Origin: CALMFQ01 sp964495595
Lineage (GTDB): Bacteria; Pseudomonadota; Gammaproteobacteria; Burkholderiales; SCOH01
Direction: 5' to 3'
Assembly: GCA_964495595.1 (NCBI GenBank)
Contig: CAZBWH010000068.1
Coordinates: 1-17,926, forward strand
Length of the DNA stretch: 17,926 nt
The position numbers were made by a program, and so were the translations under genes. The notes under the pieces were generated by a model. That model did not search any database. It worked only from the letters and a program-made list of their open reading frames with translations, and was not told the origin of the DNA. Shown here piece after piece: positions 12,990 through 17,926 of this stretch. Position 1 is the first letter of the stretch, and each line of letters opens with the position of its first letter.

Positions 12990-14804
12990 ATGAACCTCAA
13001 TCCGCAAGTTGCCGCTGTCACCGCCGCCATCGTCGCCCGCAGCCAGACCAGCCGCAGCGCCTATCTGCAACGGCTGCAGCAGGCGCAGGCGCAAGGCCCG
13101 CAGCGTGGCGCGCTCGGCTGTACCAATCTGGCGCACGGCTTTGCCGCCGCGCCGGCCAACGACAAGCTGCAATTACGCGAATTACGCGGGCCAAATCTGG
13201 CGATTGTCTCGGCTTACAACGATATGTTGTCGGCGCACCAGCCGCTGGCGGCTTTCCCGGAATGGATCAAGCACGCAGCACGCAGCGTTGGCGCCACCGC
13301 GCAATTTGCCGGCGGCGTGCCTGCCATGTGCGATGGCGTGACGCAGGGCATGGCCGGCATGGAGCTGTCTCTGTTCTCGCGCGATGTGATTGCCATGTCG
13401 ACCGCCGTGGCACTGTCGCACAATATGTTTGACGCGGTGTTGTGCCTCGGTGTGTGTGACAAGATCGTGCCCGGCCTGTTGATCGGCGCCTTGCAGTTCG
13501 GCCATCTGCCAACCGTGTTTGTGCCGGCCGGGCCGATGACTACCGGCCTCGCCAACGACGAAAAAGCCAAAATCCGCCAGTTGCACGCCGCCGGCAAACT
13601 CGGCCGCGAAGCATTGCTGGAAGCCGAAGCCAAGGCCTACCATGGCCCCGGCACCTGCACCTTCTACGGCACCGCCAACAGCAACCAGATGTTGATGGAA
13701 GTGATGGGCCTGCACCTGCCGGGCAGCGCCTTTGTCCACCCCAATACGCCGCTGCGCGAAGCCTTGACCCGCGCCGCTGCGGTGCGTGCGGCACAACTGG
13801 CAGGCGGCAAGGTCGGCGTCGGTCAGATGATCGACGAAAAAGCCATCGTCAACGCCATTGTCGGCCTGCTCGCCACCGGTGGCTCGACCAACCACACGCT
13901 GCATCTGGTAGCGATTGCCCGCGCCGCCGGCATCAGCATCAACTGGGGCGATTTCGATGCGCTGTCGAGCGTAGTGCCGCTACTGGCCAAGGTGTATCCG
14001 AACGGCGAAGCTGATGTGAACCACTTCCACGCCGCCGGCGGGCTGGGCTTTCTGATTCGCGAATTACTCGACGCCGGCTTGTTGCACGAAGACGTATTCA
14101 CGGTGCTGGGCCACGGCCTGCGCGCCCACACGCAAGAGCCGACCTTGCAGGACGGAGAACTGAGCTGGTGCGACGCACCGGTTCATAGCCTCGACCCGAA
14201 AGTGCTGCGCGCCGCCACCGAGCCGTTTACCCACGATGGCGGCTTGCGCTTGCTGCAAGGCAATCTTGGCCGTTCGGTGATCAAAGTCTCGGCGGTGAAA
14301 CCGGAACACCGCTTGGTGCGCGCCCCGGCAATCGTCTTCGAGAGCCAGGAGGCGCTGCAGCAGGCCTACAAAGCCGGGCAACTGCAACGCGACTTTATCG
14401 CTGTAGTGCGCTTCCAGGGCCCGCGCGCCAACGGCATGCCAGAGCTGCACAAACTTACGCCGCCTTTGGCCAATCTGCAGGATGCCGGCTTCAAGGTGGC
14501 GCTGGTCACCGACGGCCGCATGTCCGGCGCATCCGGCAAGGTGCCGGCAGCGATCCACGTATCGCCAGAAGCGTTGTGCGACGGCCCGCTGGCCAAGGTG
14601 CGCGACCGCGACATGATTCTGCTCGATGCCGAGCAGGGGCTGCTGCAGGTAGAGGTGAGTGATGCCGAATGGCAAGCGCGAACGCCAGCCGTGGCCGACC
14701 TCAGCGCCAATCAGCACGGCATGGGCCGCGAATTGTTCGGACTGTTCCGCGCCAACGCCACGGCGGCGGAGCAGGGCGCCAGCAGCTTTGGTGGTGACCT
14801 GTAG
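12990..14804 (+). CDS. edd: 6-phosphogluconate dehydratase
   Basis: Dehydrates 6-phosphogluconate to 2-keto-3-deoxy-6-phosphogluconate (KDPG), the first committed Entner-Doudoroff step. It is an IlvD/Edd family Fe-S enzyme of 604 residues, the usual length. Motifs: AYNDMLSAHQP near 76, PAMCDGVTQG with C114, LGVCDKIVPG with C156, GTCTFYGTANSNQ with C222 (C156 and C222 correspond to family cluster ligands), ATGGSTNHTLHL, and VTDGRMSGASGKVPAAIHVSPEA near the C-terminus. The ATG is preceded by TAAGGAG. It is divergent from zwf and read toward eda. The TAG stop (14802-14804) lies inside the left arm of repeat D, so the last residues may have been set by that insertion. Confidence 0.97.
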   Translation: MNLNPQVAAVTAAIVARSQTSRSAYLQRLQQAQAQGPQRGALGCTNLAHGFAAAPANDKLQLRELRGPNLAIVSAYNDMLSAHQPLAAFPEWIKHAARSVGATAQFAGGVPAMCDGVTQGMAGMELSLFSRDVIAMSTAVALSHNMFDAVLCLGVCDKIVPGLLIGALQFGHLPTVFVPAGPMTTGLANDEKAKIRQLHAAGKLGREALLEAEAKAYHGPGTCTFYGTANSNQMLMEVMGLHLPGSAFVHPNTPLREALTRAAAVRAAQLAGGKVGVGQMIDEKAIVNAIVGLLATGGSTNHTLHLVAIARAAGISINWGDFDALSSVVPLLAKVYPNGEADVNHFHAAGGLGFLIRELLDAGLLHEDVFTVLGHGLRAHTQEPTLQDGELSWCDAPVHSLDPKVLRAATEPFTHDGGLRLLQGNLGRSVIKVSAVKPEHRLVRAPAIVFESQEALQQAYKAGQLQRDFIAVVRFQGPRANGMPELHKLTPPLANLQDAGFKVALVTDGRMSGASGKVPAAIHVSPEALCDGPLAKVRDRDMILLDAEQGLLQVEVSDAEWQARTPAVADLSANQHGMGRELFGLFRANATAAEQGASSFGGDL

Positions 14805-14868
14805 GTCGGATTTCAATCCGACGCGGTGCTTAACGCAGGCGACGTTGTCAGATTGAAACCCGACCTAC
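14801..14868. repeat. GTAGGTCGG-type palindromic repeat (family D)
   Basis: Arms 14801-14822 and 14847-14868 are 22 nt each and complementary except for two positions (GTAGGTCGGATTTCAATC and its partner). It begins on the edd stop codon. It is a common intergenic palindrome type and may act as a transcript-end hairpin. Confidence 0.8.
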
Positions 14869-14875
14869 GACCGGC

Positions 14876-14939
14876 CTGCAGCCCGCTCTGGTATTGGCCT
14901 GCAGCCTTGCCTGCAGGCCAATACCAGAGCGGCTTGCAG
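14876..14939. repeat. REP-like hairpin, family A copy 3 (best preserved)
   Basis: A perfect 21-bp stem (14884-14904 with 14911-14931) around a six-base loop CCTTGC. It extends outward to 14876 and 14939 with one mismatch and one G-U pair. It carries CCGCTCTGGTA and GGCCTGCAG. It lies between edd and eda. Confidence 0.85.
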
Positions 14940-14953
14940 GGCATCAATGTTTT

Positions 14954-15009
14954 GTAGTGTGGGCAAGTTTGCCCACGCAAATCGGTGGGCAGCAAGCAGC
15001 CCACCCTAC
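14954..15009. repeat. GTGGGC-type palindromic repeat (family E)
   Basis: Outer arms GTAGTGTGGGC (14954-14964) and GCCCACCCTAC (14999-15009) pair with one mismatch. Inside are GTGGGCAA/TTGCCCAC (14959-14976, perfect) and GTGGGC...GCCCAC (14985-15004), giving alternative or branched hairpins. It is the third repeat in a row between edd and eda. Confidence 0.7.
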
Positions 15010-15053
15010 CCGGATTCCGCGCCATCGTGGCAGAAAAAAATTAGGGAGAAACC

Positions 15054-15674
15054 ATGTTGATCGATTCCATCCTGCGCGCCTCACCGGTGATGCCGGTGAT
15101 TGTGATTGAGCAGGTCGAACAGGCCGTACCTCTGGCAAAGGCGCTGCTGGCCGGCGGCATTCGCGTGCTGGAAGTCACGCTGCGCACCCCGGCCGCGCTC
15201 GAAGGTGTGCGCCGCATCCGCGCCGAAGTGCCGGATGCCATTGTTGGTACCGGCACCGTCACCAATCCGAGTGAGCTGCAAGCCAGCATCGATGCCGGCG
15301 CCGTATTCGCCGTCAGCCCCGGCCTGACTCCCGCGTTGCTGGCGGCAGCCAAGGATGCACCGATTCCGCTGCTGCCGGGCGTGATGACGCCGTCTGAACT
15401 GATGTCAGTGCGCGACGCCGGCTTCAGCCACCTGAAACTGTTCCCCGCCGTCCCCGCTGGCGGCATCAAGCTGCTGCAAGCCTTCAACGGCCCATTCCCC
15501 GACATCAAATTCTGCCCCACCGGCGGCATCTCGCTGCACACCGCACCGGAGTTTCTGGCGCTGCCGAATGTGTTGTGTGTTGGCGGCTCGTGGCTGACGC
15601 CGAAAGAATTGCTGGAGAAAGGCGATTGGGCGGGGATTAGCGAGTTGGCTAGGCAGGCGAGCGGGTTGGCTTAG
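15054..15674 (+). CDS. eda: 2-dehydro-3-deoxy-phosphogluconate (KDPG) aldolase
   Basis: Class I aldolase splitting KDPG into pyruvate and glyceraldehyde-3-phosphate. The 206-residue TIM barrel shows PVMPVIVIEQ, VLEVTLRTP with catalytic Glu40 (E. coli Glu45), GTGTVTNP, and FSHLKLFPA with Schiff-base Lys128 (E. coli Lys133), then KFCPTGGIS for phosphate binding. The ribosome site GGGAGAAACC lies before the ATG. It follows edd after 249 bases filled with repeats D, A3 and E. Whether it shares the edd transcript or has its own promoter is unclear. Confidence 0.97.
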   Translation: MLIDSILRASPVMPVIVIEQVEQAVPLAKALLAGGIRVLEVTLRTPAALEGVRRIRAEVPDAIVGTGTVTNPSELQASIDAGAVFAVSPGLTPALLAAAKDAPIPLLPGVMTPSELMSVRDAGFSHLKLFPAVPAGGIKLLQAFNGPFPDIKFCPTGGISLHTAPEFLALPNVLCVGGSWLTPKELLEKGDWAGISELARQASGLA

Positions 15675-15747
15675 ATCTGATCGCTAACTGGCGTGCAGTG
15701 TTTGGCTGCAGTAGGATCCGGCGCAAACTCAATGCAAAGGGGCGTCA

Positions 15748-16335
15748 ATGGGAGTTGATTTATTGCCGGCATTTATTCGTGAAAATTATGAGTGTCACGA
15801 ATGGAAGCACGCCGTAGCTATCCTCAAGTCTGATTTTCCGGATGAGTGGCGAGACATCGTCGAGGTTTTGACGGCTTTTCGCTTCAACAGAAGCTGGATC
15901 ACCGTGGGTGGTGGCCGGAAAAGCAAGGTTTCTGAGGCGATTGATTCCGCGCTTTATGCTAAAGGCTGGGAGGAAAAGCAGTTTCAAACGGAAATCGTGC
16001 TTGATGGCCACGCAACCCAGACGCCTACCCACCAGATCGATTGCTTTAAGAATCGCGTCGCGCTGGAGATTGAGTGGAACAACAAAGATCCTTTCTTCGA
16101 CAGAGACTTGAACAATTTTCGTCTGCTTTTTGATCTTCGTGCAGTGTCTGTCGGCGTTATAATTACGAGGTGTGACAATCTTCAGGAAATATTTGCACAG
16201 CTTGGACGTGGCTCTAGTTATGGAGCGTCGACGACGCATGTAAGCAAATTGTTGCCACGCATTGATGGCGGAGGCGGGGGTGGTTGCCCAATCCTGGTCT
16301 TTGGAATTACTCAAAATCTTTATGTTGAAGACTAA
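15748..16335 (+). CDS. BglII/BstYI-like type II restriction endonuclease
   Basis: Probable type II endonuclease, 195 residues. The core reads HQIDCFKNRVALEIEWNNKD followed by DRDLNNFRLL: D98, E107 and E109 have the same spacing as BglII D84, E93 and Q95, the BglII variant of the PD-(D/E)xK site. The family and position suggest cleavage at an RGATCY- or GATC-like site, but specificity cannot be read from the sequence. The ATG at 15748 has AAAGGGG upstream. Its stop overlaps the methyltransferase start by one base (TAATG). Base composition is clearly more AT-rich than the flanks (for example about 37% GC in 16081-16140), which suggests transfer. No controller gene is present. Confidence 0.85.
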   Translation: MGVDLLPAFIRENYECHEWKHAVAILKSDFPDEWRDIVEVLTAFRFNRSWITVGGGRKSKVSEAIDSALYAKGWEEKQFQTEIVLDGHATQTPTHQIDCFKNRVALEIEWNNKDPFFDRDLNNFRLLFDLRAVSVGVIITRCDNLQEIFAQLGRGSSYGASTTHVSKLLPRIDGGGGGGCPILVFGITQNLYVED

Positions 16336-16988
16336 TGGTTAAACACTATCCCGAAGCTGCGAGCGATTTTCTTGCGCGTGTTGGCGACCAAAAATTTCGT
16401 ACCGTGTTGGCTGACCCGCCTTGGCAATTCCAGAATCGCACTGGAAAAATGGCTCCAGAGCACAAGCGCCTCAATCGCTATGCGACCATGACGTTGGACG
16501 ATATTCTGGCTCTACCGGTGCAAAACGCGTTGGAAGATACCGCTCATTTATATTTGTGGGTTCCGAATGCATTGTTGCCAGAGGGCTTGAAGGTACTAGA
16601 GGCTTGGGGTTTTCAGTACAAGAGCAATCTGGTCTGGCACAAAATCAGGAAAGATGGTGGTCCGGATGGCCGTGGTGTCGGATTCTATTTTCGCAACGTA
16701 ACTGAGCTGATTTTGTTTGGCGTTCGCGGAAAAAATGCGAGAACCTTGGCGCCGGGGCGCTCGCAGGTTAATTTCCTGGCAACACAAAAACGTGAACATT
16801 CGCGCAAACCCGACGAGTTATACCCTCTGATCGAATCCTGCTCGCCCGGCCCATTTCTGGAGATGTTTGCACGCGGTAGCCGACCCGGCTGGACTACGTG
16901 GGGAAATCAAGCAGACGATTACGTGCCGGATTGGCCGACATATTCAAATCACTCCCAATCTACAAAGGACTTGTTCCGAACGTCTTAA
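16335..16988 (+). CDS. MT-A70-family adenine-N6 DNA methyltransferase
   Basis: Predicted SAM-dependent m6A methyltransferase, the protective partner of the upstream nuclease. The catalytic DPPW is at residues 27-30 (TVLADPPWQF). Family features follow: HLYLWVPNALLPEGLKVLEAWGFQYKSNLVWHK, GVGFYFRNVTELILFGVRG, REHSRKPDELYPLIESCSPGPFLEMFARGSRPGW. The length of 217 is typical of compact MT-A70 proteins. The TAATG overlap implies translation coupled to the nuclease gene, with the nuclease first. MT-A70 proteins also occur as solitary phage enzymes, but the coupling makes restriction-modification the best reading. Confidence 0.88.
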   Translation: MVKHYPEAASDFLARVGDQKFRTVLADPPWQFQNRTGKMAPEHKRLNRYATMTLDDILALPVQNALEDTAHLYLWVPNALLPEGLKVLEAWGFQYKSNLVWHKIRKDGGPDGRGVGFYFRNVTELILFGVRGKNARTLAPGRSQVNFLATQKREHSRKPDELYPLIESCSPGPFLEMFARGSRPGWTTWGNQADDYVPDWPTYSNHSQSTKDLFRTS

Positions 16989-17010
16989 AGTAAGCGTTTT
17001 CCGGGCCGCC

Positions 17011-17075
17011 CTGCAAACCGCTCTGGTATTGCCTCGCAGACCGGTCTGCAGGCCAATACGGATGCGCCCTCCAGC
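17011..17075. repeat. REP-like hairpin, family A copy 4
   Basis: Contains CTGCAAACCGCTCTGGTATTG (left, 17011-17031) and CTGCAGGCCAATACGG (right), a decayed form of copy 3, around a central perfect palindrome GCAGACC/GGTCTGC (17036-17049). It starts 23 bases after the methyltransferase stop and marks the right flank of the restriction-modification cassette. Confidence 0.65.
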
Positions 17076-17172
17076 CATGCCTGCTCTTGCTGTTGCCGCC
17101 CATTGATCCCGGTCAAATCCTCCTGAGCCGATCGCCACCAGAATTGCCGGTTCGACAAGGAGGAGACCCCCG

Positions 17173-17926
17173 ATGCAACAGACCAAGATTCTGCTCGAAG
17201 AACACGAAATTCCCACCCACTGGTACAACGTTGTCGCCGACATGCCCAACCCGCCGTCGGCGCCGCTGGGGCCGGATGGGCAGCCGATCAGCCCGGCGAT
17301 GATGCAGGCGATTTTTCCCGACAACATCATCGAGCAGGAGATGTCGGCGCAGCGCTGGATCGAGATCCCGGCTGAAGTCCGCCAGGCTTTGACCATGTGG
17401 CGGCCGGCGCCGCTGTTCCGTGCACATCGGCTGGAAGCCGCACTGGGTACGCCGGCGAAGATTTTCTACAAATACGAAGGCGTCAGCCCGGCCGGGTCAC
17501 ACAAGCTGAACTCGGCGGTGGCGCAGGCGTATTACAACCGCGAGGCTGGCATCCGCCGCCTCACCACTGAAACCGGCGCCGGCCAGTGGGGCTCGTCGCT
17601 GGCGCTGGCGGGGCAGATGTTCGGCATCGATATCCGCATCTACATGGTAAATGTCAGCTACCAGCAAAAGCCGTTTCGCCGCTCGATGATGCAGACCTGG
17701 GGTGCCGAGGTGCTGGCGAGCCCGACCAATCTCACTGAATTTGGCCGCAAGATTCTGGCTGAAGACCCGAACAGCCCCGGCTCGCTGGGGATTGCGATTT
17801 CCGAGGCGGTGGAAGAAGCCGCATCGCGCGCCGATACCAAATATTCGCTCGGTTCGGTGCTGAACCACGTGTTGCTGCACCAGACAGTGATCGGGCTGGA
17901 GGCGAAAAAGCAGCTGGAGAAAATCG
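17173..17926 (+). CDS. trpB2: TrpB2-type tryptophan synthase beta chain (3' partial)
   Basis: PLP enzyme condensing indole with L-serine to L-tryptophan; the TrpB2 group is often separate from trpA. The 251 codons present read through to the window edge with no stop; the family is about 430-450 residues. Diagnostic: the TrpB2 N-terminal region HWYNVVADMP and MQAIFPDNIIEQEMS, the PLP lysine K111 in GSHKLNSAVAQAYYN, TETGAGQWGSSLALAGQM, YQQKPFRRSMMQTWGAEV, and GSVLNHVLLHQTVIGLEA. The ATG has a strong AAGGAGGAG. No leader attenuator or T-box is evident in the preceding 184 bases. It is not near trpA, trpC or trpF here. Confidence 0.93.
   Translation, partial: MQQTKILLEEHEIPTHWYNVVADMPNPPSAPLGPDGQPISPAMMQAIFPDNIIEQEMSAQRWIEIPAEVRQALTMWRPAPLFRAHRLEAALGTPAKIFYKYEGVSPAGSHKLNSAVAQAYYNREAGIRRLTTETGAGQWGSSLALAGQMFGIDIRIYMVNVSYQQKPFRRSMMQTWGAEVLASPTNLTEFGRKILAEDPNSPGSLGIAISEAVEEAASRADTKYSLGSVLNHVLLHQTVIGLEAKKQLEKI

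Noticed and set aside
14801..15009. CRISPR array between edd and eda
   Set aside because: The repeats here are three different palindromes, not regularly spaced identical direct repeats, and there are no cas genes.
15675..15747. Controller (C) protein gene or C-box upstream of the restriction-modification cassette
   Set aside because: Only 73 bases are available; no ORF and no clear C-box-like repeat was found.

Overview
The window looks like chromosome of a GC-rich betaproteobacterium, probably of the Neisseriales/Chromobacteriaceae type. This rests on protein character and gene order (end of the alpha operon; HexR-controlled Entner-Doudoroff genes) and not on any database search. Coding is dense, but nearly every intergenic gap is filled with small palindromic repeats of at least seven kinds, and these are the most distinctive feature of the region.

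Layout. (1) 1-2090: end of the alpha operon on +, rpsD (5' truncated by the window edge)-rpoA-rplQ, closed by a strong terminator hairpin. (2) 2115-4578: a small inverted-repeat remnant, then a translationally coupled pair on -, a DUF2760 protein followed by an Hsp70-family ATPase. (3) 4779-5925: a REP-like hairpin, ribosome-rescue hydrolase arfB (-), a YkgJ-type Cys-cluster protein (+) and a 174-bp MITE-like element with perfect 16-bp terminal inverted repeats. (4) 5953-8075: a beta-oxidation/branched-chain acyl-CoA pair on +, a type-2 3-hydroxyacyl-CoA dehydrogenase (SDR) and an LCAD-like acyl-CoA dehydrogenase, with a LiuR-like operator upstream. (5) 8156-12731 on -: yejK/ndpA, a 55-residue Cys4 mini-protein, the regulator hexR, pgl and zwf. 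(6) 12990-15674 on +: edd and eda, divergent from zwf. (7) 15748-16988: a lower-GC two-gene cassette, a BglII/BstYI-like restriction endonuclease overlapping an MT-A70-family adenine methyltransferase. (8) 17173-end: trpB2, cut by the window edge.

How the genes work together. zwf, pgl, edd and eda encode the whole path from glucose-6-phosphate to pyruvate plus glyceraldehyde-3-phosphate. hexR, in the same - strand cluster, encodes the KDPG-responsive regulator, and two near-consensus HexR palindromes lie in the divergent zwf/edd control region. The restriction-modification cassette inserted after eda looks horizontally acquired.

Most notable: a 191-bp repeat with perfect 18-bp terminal inverted repeats sits in frame within the 5' end of pgl and appears to add about 64 residues to the lactonase; four copies of one hairpin family lie in gene ends across the window; the stop codons of edd and of the YkgJ-like gene fall inside repeat ends; and the acyl-CoA dehydrogenase appears to lack a glutamate at both known catalytic-base positions.
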